Position numbers and translations under genes: made by a program. From Geomicrobium sediminis (GTDB taxonomy: Bacteria; Bacillota; Bacilli; Bacillales; Marinococcaceae): a stretch of 64,000 nucleotides of DNA. The DNA lies in the NCBI RefSeq assembly GCF_016908595.1, contig NZ_JAFBEC010000002.1, positions 434,001-498,000 on the forward strand, in the 5' to 3' direction. Of the stretch, positions 16,732 to 25,342 are shown in pieces; positions within the stretch are counted from its first letter, which is position 1, and the number at the start of each line of letters is the position of its first letter. Below the pieces are notes generated by a model that was not told where the DNA came from, searched no databases, and saw only the letters and a program-made list of their open reading frames with translations.

Positions 16732-18336
16732 TTGATTTCATGTCAAAATGTAGGTCTCCGTTACGGAGATAAGAAGTTGTTTCAAGAAGTAAACATTCAA
16801 TTTAACCCAGGCAACTGTTACGGATTAATCGGCGCAAACGGTGCCGGTAAATCAACGTTTTTAAAGATTCTTTCTGGAGAGATCGAATCTCAAGATGGTC
16901 ATGTGAGCATGGCTAAAGGTTCTCGTATGGCTGTTCTAAAGCAAGATCACTTTGCTTATGAAGAGTATGAAGTGCTCGAAACCGTCATCATGGGGCATAA
17001 AAGGCTCTATGACATTATGAAAGAAAAAGACGCCATCTACATGAAGCCTGACTTCAATGACGAAGATGGGATGCGCGCTGCGGAACTTGAAGGCGAATTT
17101 GCTGAGATGAACGGCTATGACGCTGACAACGAAGCGGCTCAAATGCTCAACGGTCTTGGAATCGGTGCTGAGTATCATTATATGAAGATGTCTGAGCTTG
17201 AAGGTGGAGAAAAAGTAAAAGTCCTTCTCGCACAAGCACTATTTGGTAGTCCTGACATCCTTTTACTCGATGAGCCGACAAACCACTTGGACATTAAAGC
17301 CATCCACTGGTTAGAAGAATTCCTAATGAACTTTGAGAATACAGTCATCGTTGTTTCTCACGACCGTCACTTCCTTAACAAAGTCTGTACACACATTGCA
17401 GACATTGATTACGGTAAGATTGAACTTTTCGTTGGAAATTATGATTTCTGGTACGAGTCAAGCCAACTTGCACGTCGTATGGCTAAAGACCAAAACCGTA
17501 AAAAAGAAGAACAAATTAAGGAACTACAAGACTTTATTGCACGCTTTAGCGCCAATGCATCGAAGTCCAAACAAGCAACATCCCGTAAGAAAACACTCGA
17601 TAAAATTGAACTGAATGATATTAAACCGTCGTCACGTAAAACACCTTACGTAGCGTTCAAACCAGACCGTGATATTGGAAATGACCTACTCACAGTTGAG
17701 AACTTATCTAAGACGATCGACGGCAAAAAAGTTCTTGATAACATTAGCTTTACACTATCACCAAACGAGAAAGTCGCGTTTGTCGGAAGTCACGAAACGG
17801 CTAAAACGACATTGTTCCAAATTCTTGCAGGTGAAATGGAACCAGATGAAGGAACGTACAAATGGGGCGTTACAACGAGCCAATCGTACTTCCCTAAAGA
17901 TAACAGCGAGTTCTTTGAAGGCGTCGACCTTACCCTTGTAGACTGGTTACGTCAATACTCACCAGAAGACCAAACAGAAAGCTTTATTCGAAGCTTCCTC
18001 GGTCGTATGCTTTTCAGTGGTGAAGAAGCACTTAAGAAAGCAAAAGTACTATCCGGGGGCGAGAAAGTTCGTTGTATGCTCTCTAAATTAATGCTTAGTG
18101 GTTCAAACGTACTCATCCTTGATGAGCCAACAAACCACTTGGATCTTGAAGCCATTCAAGCCGTGAACCACGCGCTAACAGACTTCAAAGGCTCTGTACT
18201 CTTTTCATCACATGACCATCAATTCATTCAAACCGTTGCGGATCGAATTATCGAATTCTCATCTGAAGGTATGATTGATAAGAAGATGTCTTATGACGAA
18301 TACCTTGCTGAAATGAAATTGATCGGGCAAGTATAA
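16732..18336 (+). CDS. ykpA: ABC-F family ATPase, YkpA/YbiT type
   Basis: A 534-residue soluble protein with two ABC ATPase domains joined by a charged linker (about residues 245-300) and no membrane part. Domain 1 has Walker A GANGAGKS (34-41), signature LEGGE and Walker B LLLDEPTNHLD. Domain 2 has LSGGEKVR and LILDEPTNHLD, but its Walker A is GSHETAKT (352-359), with Ala for the usual last Gly. A degenerate second P-loop is, as I recall, common in the YkpA group. ABC-F proteins act on stalled or antibiotic-bound ribosomes; the role of this subgroup is less clear. The start is TTG, 7 bp behind AAAGGAAG. Confidence 0.9.
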   Translation: MISCQNVGLRYGDKKLFQEVNIQFNPGNCYGLIGANGAGKSTFLKILSGEIESQDGHVSMAKGSRMAVLKQDHFAYEEYEVLETVIMGHKRLYDIMKEKDAIYMKPDFNDEDGMRAAELEGEFAEMNGYDADNEAAQMLNGLGIGAEYHYMKMSELEGGEKVKVLLAQALFGSPDILLLDEPTNHLDIKAIHWLEEFLMNFENTVIVVSHDRHFLNKVCTHIADIDYGKIELFVGNYDFWYESSQLARRMAKDQNRKKEEQIKELQDFIARFSANASKSKQATSRKKTLDKIELNDIKPSSRKTPYVAFKPDRDIGNDLLTVENLSKTIDGKKVLDNISFTLSPNEKVAFVGSHETAKTTLFQILAGEMEPDEGTYKWGVTTSQSYFPKDNSEFFEGVDLTLVDWLRQYSPEDQTESFIRSFLGRMLFSGEEALKKAKVLSGGEKVRCMLSKLMLSGSNVLILDEPTNHLDLEAIQAVNHALTDFKGSVLFSSHDHQFIQTVADRIIEFSSEGMIDKKMSYDEYLAEMKLIGQV

Positions 18337-18346
18337 TGAATATGCG

Positions 18347-18375
18347 AGAGGCAATCTTTGGATTGCCTCTTTTTG
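18347..18375 (+). terminator. ABC-F gene terminator
   Basis: AGAGGCAATC / GATTGCCTCT stem, 4-nt loop, then TTTTTG. Confidence 0.88.
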
Positions 18376-18490
18376 TATGTACACCAAATTTAGGGTTCTC
18401 GACTATATGATCCTCCCAATTTCTTAGTCTATTTTTTCAGCAAGAAGCATGTACTAACTAAGTACACATTCCATTGCAAAAACAAGTCAA

Positions 18491-18520
18491 TAATTACAAT
18501 CAAATTAAAAATTGTAATTA
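18491..18520. repeat. Perfect 10-bp inverted repeat upstream of an orphan gene
   Basis: TAATTACAAT, 10 bp, ATTGTAATTA in an AT-rich intergenic stretch 75 bp before the next start codon. It may be a regulator-binding site. No T-tract follows, so it is not a terminator. Confidence 0.4.
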
Positions 18521-18594
18521 TTATTGTTTATGGATTACATGTGAAGGGTATAGATAAGTAACCCACAATTGGGAATACGAAGGGAGCGATCATC

Positions 18595-19095
18595 ATGAAA
18601 ATGGTGATGACAGCACTAATCGGTTCGACTTCATTAACCTCAGGATTAGGAATTGCACCAGAAGAAGAACTTACATTTACACATGATACGTTTGAAATGG
18701 ACGAGAGCCTCATTTATGAACAGCTCATTGACGTTCAAGATAAAACGATGGACGTTGTCATGACGACGAATTATGCAAGACCGTTAGATGAACTTAAAAT
18801 GATGTATGACGTACCTTTAGCTGAAACGATTCATCATCAATACAACCAAGATGCTTACATTCAAGATTTCAATTGGGATCACTACACCATTGTCGACCAA
18901 CTCCTCCACAATGACTTCGAAGACATTTATATTTCTACAACTGAAGATCGTGAGCATGTTGTTACTGTTCATACGTCGTCCATTGAAGATGGAGCTGGTA
19001 ACCGTGCACAATTTATTGAAGAATATGTCTTTACATTTAATGAGGACCTCGAACACTATGTAATTTCTGATATCAACATTGAACAGACATTTTAA
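18595..19095 (+). CDS. Hypothetical, possibly exported, acidic protein
   Basis: A 166-residue protein that I do not recognise. It starts with a short hydrophobic stretch (MKMVMTALIGSTSLTSGLG, residues 1-19) that could be a weak signal peptide, with no lipobox Cys. The remainder is acidic and beta-rich in appearance, with many Asp, Glu, His and Tyr and no Cys. The ribosome site AAGGGAG lies 9 bp before the ATG, and a terminator follows, so the reading frame is well supported as a gene. No functional partner is suggested by its neighbours. Confidence 0.65.
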   Translation: MKMVMTALIGSTSLTSGLGIAPEEELTFTHDTFEMDESLIYEQLIDVQDKTMDVVMTTNYARPLDELKMMYDVPLAETIHHQYNQDAYIQDFNWDHYTIVDQLLHNDFEDIYISTTEDREHVVTVHTSSIEDGAGNRAQFIEEYVFTFNEDLEHYVISDINIEQTF

Positions 19096-19101
19096 TCATA
19101 C

Positions 19102-19139
19102 AAAAAGTGTCGCAAGCAATGCTTGCGACCTTTTCTTTA
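19102..19139. terminator. Bidirectional terminator
   Basis: Perfect GTCGCAAGC / GCTTGCGAC stem, 3-nt loop, with a T-rich run on each strand. It ends the orphan gene and, from the other side, the TPP-enzyme gene. Confidence 0.88.
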
Positions 19140-20786
19140 TGCTTTTATACCTTTTACATCTTCGTATGTCTTACCGTTAGAAACGTACGGCTCTTCGCTA
19201 CATTGAATATCTAACAACACTGTTTGATTGGCATGAATCGCTTTTTCAAACGCTGATGTGAACTCTTCTTTCTTAGTAACCGTTATACCTAACGCTCCCA
19301 TTGACTCAGCCATTTTCGCAAAATCGACCTCTCCAAGCTTTGTTGCGACGACTTTGTCTGGATAATGCATCTCTTGATGCATACGGATGGTGCCGTAACT
19401 TTGATTGTTGAACAATAGCACGATGATCGGGTAGTCATGTCTAACTGCCGTTTCAATTTCTTGAATCGTCATCATCGCCCCACCATCCCCACAAAACGCA
19501 ACGACTGGACGGTGCGGCGAGGCGGTTTTAGCACCAACTGCAGCTGGAATCCCGTAACCCATTGCTCCATTTGTCGGTCCGACGAAAGAGAAACGATCTC
19601 GAATCACTAATTGGTTGTGCATCCAAGTCGCAAAGTTCCCAGCATCACATGTCACAATGGTGTCTTCTGGTAAAGTTTCATTTAACGTTTGCATCACGTG
19701 ACTATAAATGCTCGGGTCTTTCTCCTTGTCCATAAGCTTCTGATGTGATTCACGGCAACTATGTTGCCAACTCGACCAATCACGATCAATATCAAGCGCT
19801 GTAAAGGCTTTAAGAGCGTTTACGGAGTCAGCAACAATTCCAAGATCAGGTGGGTAAACTTTACCGAGCGTATCAGCATCAATATCAATGTGAACAAGTT
19901 GTTGATCCCAACCGATTAATGTATAATCTTGCGACGTTGCTTCAGACAACCTCGTTCCAATTGCAATCACTAAATCCGATTCTTTAAAATGTTCAACTAA
20001 CTTAGGTGCTGCTGCAAGCCCCATATGTCCGATGTATGCCTCGTGTTCGTTATCAATAATGCCTTGCCGTCTGAATCCTGACACGAGCGGGAGCTTGAAT
20101 TTTTCGATAAATTCTCGCAGAGCAATTTGAGCATCATCAGAATGGATTCCACCACCGGCAATAACGATTGGACGTTCTGCTTTTGTAAAGCGACGAGCAA
20201 AGTCTTCAACTTCAATCGTTGCTGGGGCAGGGGCTGCGATCATCGTTGGAGGGCCGAATACCATCTCTCTTTCATCAAAGAGCATATCCTCTGGAAGCGA
20301 GACGATAACTGGACCAGGACGTCCCGTTTGAGCCACGCGGAATGCTTTTTGTACGAGCTCCGGAACACGACTTGCTTCATCAATCTCCGTTGTCCACTTG
20401 GCAACTTCATTAAAATTCTTACCAAAATCAACTTCTTGGAATCCTTCGCGGCCTTTAAAAGAACGATTCACTTGACCGAGGAACACAACCATCGGTGTAG
20501 AGTCTTGAAATGCCGTATGTACTGCGATTGAAATGTTTGCAGCACCAACACCTCTCGTTGCCATCGCAACGCCAACTTGACCCGTCAAACTTGCGTAACC
20601 TTCTGCCATAAAGCCCGCGCCGCCTTCATGACGATTCACGATCACTTCGATCTCATCTTGACCTTCAAGTGCATCTAAGACAGCGAGAAAACTTTCGCCT
20701 GGTACTGTAAACACACGGCTTACTTGTTCAATCTTTAACACTTCAAATACCGCTTCTCCAGCAGTCATCGTTTTTTTGTAACGCAC
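19137..20786 (-). CDS. Thiamine pyrophosphate-dependent enzyme, acetolactate synthase-like
   Basis: About 549 residues with the three-domain layout of the acetohydroxyacid synthase superfamily: an N-terminal PYR domain with the catalytic Glu in FTVPGESFLAVLD, a central Rossmann-like domain (including IVIAGGGIHSDDA) and a C-terminal PP domain with the TPP/Mg motif CGDGGAMMTIQEIETA through LLFNN. Substrate specificity is not readable; candidates are acetolactate synthase, sulfoacetaldehyde acetyltransferase or a 2-oxoacid decarboxylase. It is unlikely to be the biosynthetic IlvB because no ilvN or ilvC is adjacent. The first GTG (20795) overlaps the ribosome site GAGGTGAT, so the GTG at 20786 is used. 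It is the last gene of a degradative-looking cluster. Confidence 0.85.
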   Translation of the reverse strand: MRYKKTMTAGEAVFEVLKIEQVSRVFTVPGESFLAVLDALEGQDEIEVIVNRHEGGAGFMAEGYASLTGQVGVAMATRGVGAANISIAVHTAFQDSTPMVVFLGQVNRSFKGREGFQEVDFGKNFNEVAKWTTEIDEASRVPELVQKAFRVAQTGRPGPVIVSLPEDMLFDEREMVFGPPTMIAAPAPATIEVEDFARRFTKAERPIVIAGGGIHSDDAQIALREFIEKFKLPLVSGFRRQGIIDNEHEAYIGHMGLAAAPKLVEHFKESDLVIAIGTRLSEATSQDYTLIGWDQQLVHIDIDADTLGKVYPPDLGIVADSVNALKAFTALDIDRDWSSWQHSCRESHQKLMDKEKDPSIYSHVMQTLNETLPEDTIVTCDAGNFATWMHNQLVIRDRFSFVGPTNGAMGYGIPAAVGAKTASPHRPVVAFCGDGGAMMTIQEIETAVRHDYPIIVLLFNNQSYGTIRMHQEMHYPDKVVATKLGEVDFAKMAESMGALGITVTKKEEFTSAFEKAIHANQTVLLDIQCSEEPYVSNGKTYEDVKGIKA

Positions 20787-20843
20787 TGTGATCACCTCTT
20801 AACTAAAATTAATCGGAGCAACAACTGTTGCTCCGTCGGTTCA

Positions 20844-21155
20844 TCATAACGTTTCAAATTGGCGGTGCAAATCTCGAACGGCTGCTACTAAGGCGTTTGC
20901 AGCTTTTCCATGATAATGCTTTTCGATTAATTGTTCTGCTTCTTCAGGGCCGTCTGAAAGACTGATCCCACGCAATAAATCATGAATGTATTGACGACCG
21001 TGATCGGTCGCCAGTGTGCAAGAAGCTTCTAAGATCACACCGTGTTTACAATCAATTTCAGCGGTAATCGTTAACGTATCAAAGACACTTTTTGCAGCCA
21101 TGCCTTGAGGCAATTTAGAGTGACCTGCGATAAAACGAGTATGTTGTAAAGCCAT
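20844..21155 (-). CDS. DUF3870-family protein
   Basis: A 103-residue protein matching, from memory, the DUF3870 family: it begins FIAGHSKLPQGMAAK, continues with EIDCKHGVILEASCTLATDHGRQYIHDLLRG, and ends EKHYHGKAANALVAAVRDLHRQF. The family has no known activity, but in many bacteria it is found beside genes for aldolases, dehydrogenases and TPP enzymes. Here it lies between pepA (20 bp away) and the TPP-enzyme gene (57 bp away) on the same strand, so it probably belongs to one transcript with them. Confidence 0.8.
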   Translation of the reverse strand: MALQHTRFIAGHSKLPQGMAAKSVFDTLTITAEIDCKHGVILEASCTLATDHGRQYIHDLLRGISLSDGPEEAEQLIEKHYHGKAANALVAAVRDLHRQFETL

Positions 21156-21175
21156 TACGCAATGTCCTCCTTTGC

Positions 21176-22663
21176 CTATGAGCGGCTTTCATGATTGGCA
21201 AGCGTTGCAAGCGTACGTGCCATAACTCCAGTTCCACCTTTTGGCCCCATCGGAGTGACACGATCAAGGAACGATGTGCCAGCGATATCAAGGTGTACCC
21301 AAGGTGTATCTTTTACGAAGGATTCGATAAACAATCCAGCAGTAATGCTACCTGCCAGTCGCCCTGGAGCGTTATTTAAGTCGGCAACATCGCTTTGACG
21401 TAACATCTTGTAGTAACGTGGATGTGTTGGGAAACGCCAAATGTCTTCACCTGATTCAATTGCAGCTGTCGCCGTACGATTGTAAAAGTCATCGTCATTT
21501 GATACGGCGCCTGTAATTACATCGCCAAGCGCGACAACACAAGCACCTGTAAGCGTTGCTACATCAACAATCTTCTTAGCGCCAAGATGTTTTGCATAGG
21601 ACACACCGTCTGCAAGCACGAGGCGACCTTCTGCATCAGTGTTCGTTACTTCAATCGTCTGCCCATCAAAGCTGCCGAGCACATCTCCAGGTCTCATCGC
21701 TTTTCCGTTTACCATGTTTTCCGTAGACGGAATCACAGCCATAACATTAATTGCAGGCTTCGTCTCAGCAATGATCTCCATTGCACCGAGAACAGCCGCC
21801 GCGCCACCCATATCTGACTTCATCGTTTTCATACCTTCAGGCGGCTTCATTGAATAGCCACCGGTATCATACGTTAATCCCTTACCGACAAACGTTAACG
21901 GCTCATCCCAATTTTCTAGCCCCTGATAGCGTAACACGATCATTTGTGCAGGCTGGTCGCTTCCTTGGTTTACAGCAAGCAACGCATGCATACCCATTTC
22001 TTCAAGCTCTTCGTTGCCGAGTACTTCAAATGAGAGGTGATCGTGACGGCTAGAAAGCGCACGTGCTTCTCCTGCTAGTGCAACAGGCGTTAAATCATTT
22101 GCGGGGATGTTTACGAGTGTTCGCGCGAAGTTAACACCTTTAGCAATCGCAGTTCCAACGTTGATCGCCTCGTCATGTTGTTCTGCACAATAAAAAGTGT
22201 ACGTTCTAGCAAGCGTGTCATGCTTATTGGTCTTGTACGCTTCAAACGTATACGTCGCGGTATGAGCCATTTCAGCAGCCGCAGAAATGACCGTTTCCGT
22301 GTCTGATGTATGGTCAATAAATGTGTCTAAAAGCACATCAATGTGCGCTTCTTTCAATTTATGAGCAGCTTGAAATCCGCTACCGAGTGCTTCTTTCGTT
22401 GCGATGATGTCTTGTTCTTTTGAAGAACCTTTCCCGACAAAAATCAACGTTTTGAACGTTTCATTAAACGGGATCGTAAATGACGTTAGTTCGCCAGACT
22501 TGCTACGGATCCCCCCAGATTCGTGCTTGTTCTGAATTGGCTTTATCCAGTCGCCACTTGCGTTAAGTAGTTGATCAGGTAACCTTTGTTCACCTTCTCC
22601 TACGCCGATAATAATGACACTCCCATTAGAAGCCTCGTCCCAATTGCTAGCAAAATTAAACAT
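21176..22663 (-). CDS. pepA: Leucyl aminopeptidase (M17 family)
   Basis: About 495 residues. The C-terminal catalytic domain has the dizinc-site segments VGKGLTYDTGGYSMKP (metal-binding Lys and Asp), MKSDMGGAAAVLGA and NTDAEGRLVLADG, the M17 signature. The N-terminal domain is a macro-like fold. The enzyme removes N-terminal residues from peptides in the cytosol. ATG 22663 is chosen because it follows GGAGGAT by 9 bp; the longer frame starts with the ATG that contains that site. It lies in the catabolic-looking cluster, and may be the amino acid supplier or simply a neighbour. Confidence 0.93.
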   Translation of the reverse strand: MFNFASNWDEASNGSVIIIGVGEGEQRLPDQLLNASGDWIKPIQNKHESGGIRSKSGELTSFTIPFNETFKTLIFVGKGSSKEQDIIATKEALGSGFQAAHKLKEAHIDVLLDTFIDHTSDTETVISAAAEMAHTATYTFEAYKTNKHDTLARTYTFYCAEQHDEAINVGTAIAKGVNFARTLVNIPANDLTPVALAGEARALSSRHDHLSFEVLGNEELEEMGMHALLAVNQGSDQPAQMIVLRYQGLENWDEPLTFVGKGLTYDTGGYSMKPPEGMKTMKSDMGGAAAVLGAMEIIAETKPAINVMAVIPSTENMVNGKAMRPGDVLGSFDGQTIEVTNTDAEGRLVLADGVSYAKHLGAKKIVDVATLTGACVVALGDVITGAVSNDDDFYNRTATAAIESGEDIWRFPTHPRYYKMLRQSDVADLNNAPGRLAGSITAGLFIESFVKDTPWVHLDIAGTSFLDRVTPMGPKGGTGVMARTLATLANHESRS

Positions 22664-22705
22664 GATTGTAATATCCTCCATTGGTCATTTTGTGCTAAAT
22701 GAGCG

Positions 22706-22780
22706 TAAAAATATAGGAAGACTTCCTGCCAAGTAGCAGCAAGCCTTCAGCTCGTTGTTAACCAACGCTCTTTCCTATAT
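22706..22780 (-). terminator. Structured terminator between the CoA-transferase gene and pepA
   Basis: On the minus strand a perfect 9-bp stem ATATAGGAA / TTCCTATAT closes a 52-nt internal region with further short stems (CGTTG/CAACG and others) and is followed by TTTTTAC. It begins at the stop codon of the CoA-transferase gene. The multi-helix form is unusual for a plain terminator. Confidence 0.6.
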
Positions 22781-23962
22781 GATACCCTCTTTTTTGAGTT
22801 CATCAACCGTTTCTTGATTAAAATCAAAAGTTTCAGCCAAAATGTCTGACGTCTGCTCGCCTAATAATGGAGGAGCGTAACGAACTGGCAACACTTGCCC
22901 ATCCGCTAAAATTGGATTACGAACCCCATGATACGTTTCGACTGTCGGATGTGGCGCACTAATTTTCATATTGCGGTGTACTACTTGTTCATGTTCAAAT
23001 ACTTGCTCGATGCTATTAACTGGTCCACAAGGAACTTTCTTTTCAGCAAGTAATTCTGCCCATTGATCGGCATCTTTTCGTTTAAACTCCGCTACTAAGA
23101 TCGCTCGAAGTTCGCCTCGATGTTGAACACGATCACCATTCGTTAAGAAGCGTTTGTCATCCGCTAATTCTGGGCGACCAATCACTTCTGTAAGGGCTCG
23201 ATACATGCGATCATTACCTGCAGCGATCATCAATGGTTTATCGGCACATGGAAACGTCTCATAAGGTGTAATGTTTCCATGGGCATTACCAGCTCTCTTT
23301 GATACGTGTCCTTCATTCAAGTAGCTACTTGAAATGTTACCTAAAGAGCTCACTTGTACGTCTAACAACGAAAGATCAATATGCGCCCCGATCCCCGACT
23401 GATCTCGTTTTCTTAAGGCACCAAGAACGCTCATACAAACATAGTGACTCGTCATAATGTCCACAACCGGTGTACCTACCCGTGTAGCTTCACCGTCGGT
23501 TTCACCCGTTACGTCCATTAGTCCGCCTATTGCCTGAATGACCGGGTCGTAACCCGGATGAGTATGATACGGTCCATCTTGACCATAACCTGTGATTGAG
23601 CAGAGAATTATGTCTTCATTCACTTCTTTTAGACGATCATAACTAAGACCGAGCCGCGCCATCGTACCTGCCTTGAAATTCTCAACAACAACGTCAGCGT
23701 CTTGTACGAGTTGTAAAAACAGCTCACGACCACGCTCATGCTTCAAATTTAACGTCATGGAACGTTTATTACGATTCGCTGATAAATAATAAGTGCTTTC
23801 ACTGTTCGTAAACGGCCACCAATGCCGAATATCATCACTGCCTCCAGGCTGTTCGATCTTTAAAACATCAGCGCCAAAGTCTGCGAGAAGCATCGTTCCA
23901 AGTGGTCCTGCTAGAACACGCGAAAGGTCTAAGATTTTTATCCCGTTAAGTGCGTCGTGCAT
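22775..23962 (-). CDS. Class III (CaiB/BaiF) CoA-transferase
   Basis: A 395-residue family III CoA-transferase. Typical parts are the N-terminal GIKILDLSRVLAGPLGTMLLADFGADVLKIE region, NRNKRSMTLNLK, ADVVVENFKAGTMARLGL and HPGYDPVIQAIGGLMDVTG, with the catalytic Asp in DPVIQA, then HIDLSLLD. These enzymes move CoA between carboxylic acids, for example succinyl-CoA to glutarate or a hydroxy-dicarboxylate. It follows the acyl-CoA dehydrogenase gene by 18 bp. That pairing suggests activation of an acid to its CoA ester and oxidation of the ester. The substrate is unknown. Confidence 0.9.
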   Translation of the reverse strand: MHDALNGIKILDLSRVLAGPLGTMLLADFGADVLKIEQPGGSDDIRHWWPFTNSESTYYLSANRNKRSMTLNLKHERGRELFLQLVQDADVVVENFKAGTMARLGLSYDRLKEVNEDIILCSITGYGQDGPYHTHPGYDPVIQAIGGLMDVTGETDGEATRVGTPVVDIMTSHYVCMSVLGALRKRDQSGIGAHIDLSLLDVQVSSLGNISSSYLNEGHVSKRAGNAHGNITPYETFPCADKPLMIAAGNDRMYRALTEVIGRPELADDKRFLTNGDRVQHRGELRAILVAEFKRKDADQWAELLAEKKVPCGPVNSIEQVFEHEQVVHRNMKISAPHPTVETYHGVRNPILADGQVLPVRYAPPLLGEQTSDILAETFDFNQETVDELKKEGII

Positions 23963-23980
23963 CGTTCTCCCTCCCGTTCG

Positions 23981-25195
23981 TTAGTCTTGGTGTACAGTAG
24001 ATTTTTCGAACGGCCACGCTGGTAACATTTTGCGAAGAGGTTTGTCTTCTGTGTAGCCAAGTGCATATTTTGCTTGCATCACAGTATGGATCTCTCTCGT
24101 ACCTTCATAAATAACAGGTGCTTTTGAGTTTCTTAACAAACGCTCTGCTGGATACTCGTTTGAGTAGCCATAGGCACCATGGACTTGCACGGCATCGTTT
24201 GCAGCTTCATTTGCAAAGTTACACGATTGCCACTTTGCAAGAGACGTTTCTCTCGTGTTTCTTACGCCAGCGTTTTTCAGTTCACCAGCTTTAAATACGA
24301 GCAAGCGACTCATTTGAAGTCCAGCTTCCATTTTTGCAATCATTTGTTGGACGAGCTGGTGTTGCCCGATTTCTACACCGAACGTTTTACGCTCGTGGCA
24401 ATACGCGACAGAAGCTTCAAGGCTCGCCATAATTAGACCACATGCCCCTGCTGCAACGGTAAAACGACCGTTGTCGAGTGCGGACATCGCAATCTTAAAG
24501 CCTTCGCCTTCTTCTCCAAGAAGGTTCTCCGCTGGAATCTTCACGTTATCAAAGAAAATCTCTCCTGTGTTACCGGCACGAATACCGAGTTTTCCTTTGA
24601 TCGCTTTTGAACTAAAGCCTTCCCACTCACGCTCTACGATGAATGCAGAAATCCCACTATGGTTTTCGTTTTTGTCACCTGTGTACGCAAACACGAGGAA
24701 TGTATCCGCAACATCACAAAGTGAAATCCACGTTTTGGAACCATTCAACACGTAGTGGTCGCCATTTTTCTTAGCTGTCGTATTCATCGCTTTTACATCA
24801 GAGCCTGCGTTTGGTTCCGTTAACCCGAAAGCCCCGATTTTTTCACCTTTGGCAAGTGGTGTTAAGTATTTTTGTTTTTGTTCTTCTGTTCCCCATTGTA
24901 AGATCGTCATACTGTTTAAGCCAATGTGAACAGACGCTGCTGTACGAAATGCTGTATCGCCACGTTCAAGCTCCTCACAAACAATCGCAAGTGTGTTATA
25001 GTCCATGCCACTTCCACCGTATTGTTCTGGGATACAAATACCCATGAAGCCGAGCTCTGACATTTTGTCTACAACGCTACGCTCGAAATGCATGTTTGCA
25101 TCCCACTCAGCGATGTTCGGCATAATCTCTTTATCTACAAAGTTCCGCACTGTCTTTTGAACCATTTGTTGCTCTTCACTTAAATGAAAATCCAT
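23981..25195 (-). CDS. Acyl-CoA dehydrogenase family protein
   Basis: A 404-residue flavoenzyme with the standard three parts: helical N-terminus, central beta-domain with FGLTEPNAGSDVKAM and KTWISLCDVADT, and C-terminal helical domain with RKTFGVEIGQHQLVQQMI and VIYEGTREIHTVMQAKYALG, where the Glu of YEGT is the likely catalytic base. It oxidises an acyl-CoA to the enoyl-CoA, passing electrons to ETF. The nearby CoA-transferase brings a dicarboxylyl or branched-chain acyl substrate to mind, but this is inference. It is the first gene after a promoter with a cre-like site and a leader containing a terminator hairpin. Confidence 0.92.
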   Translation of the reverse strand: MDFHLSEEQQMVQKTVRNFVDKEIMPNIAEWDANMHFERSVVDKMSELGFMGICIPEQYGGSGMDYNTLAIVCEELERGDTAFRTAASVHIGLNSMTILQWGTEEQKQKYLTPLAKGEKIGAFGLTEPNAGSDVKAMNTTAKKNGDHYVLNGSKTWISLCDVADTFLVFAYTGDKNENHSGISAFIVEREWEGFSSKAIKGKLGIRAGNTGEIFFDNVKIPAENLLGEEGEGFKIAMSALDNGRFTVAAGACGLIMASLEASVAYCHERKTFGVEIGQHQLVQQMIAKMEAGLQMSRLLVFKAGELKNAGVRNTRETSLAKWQSCNFANEAANDAVQVHGAYGYSNEYPAERLLRNSKAPVIYEGTREIHTVMQAKYALGYTEDKPLRKMLPAWPFEKSTVHQD

Positions 25196-25240
25196 ACGAC
25201 TCAGCTCCTAATATTATGAATAGTTTTGAAAGGAGGACAG

Positions 25241-25278
25241 CAAAAAGCCAGTCTACTCCCCTGAAAAGTAAACTGGCT
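25241..25278 (-). terminator. Terminator hairpin in the leader of the acyl-CoA dehydrogenase operon
   Basis: Minus-strand 12-bp stem AGCCAGTTTACT / AGTAGACTGGCT (one G-U), 9-nt loop, then TTTTTG. It lies between the promoter at 25343-25371 and the start codon at 25195, so it would act as an attenuator. It could also be the plain terminator of the upstream 85-residue gene. GACAGC just before and GCTGTC just after it can pair around it. Confidence 0.7.
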
Positions 25279-25342
25279 GTCAGTCCCAGAGAATTGCCAT
25301 GGCTAGGCAACATAAGACTTGAACAGTTCATCATTTGAATTC

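Noticed and set aside
17333-17941. Frames inside the ABC-F gene in other phases
   Set aside because: They lie within a clear conserved gene and show no family features.
25176-25334. A 52-residue leader peptide frame across the acyl-CoA dehydrogenase leader (minus strand)
   Set aside because: It has no ribosome site before its ATG and runs past the start of the main gene. The hairpin alone explains the sequence.
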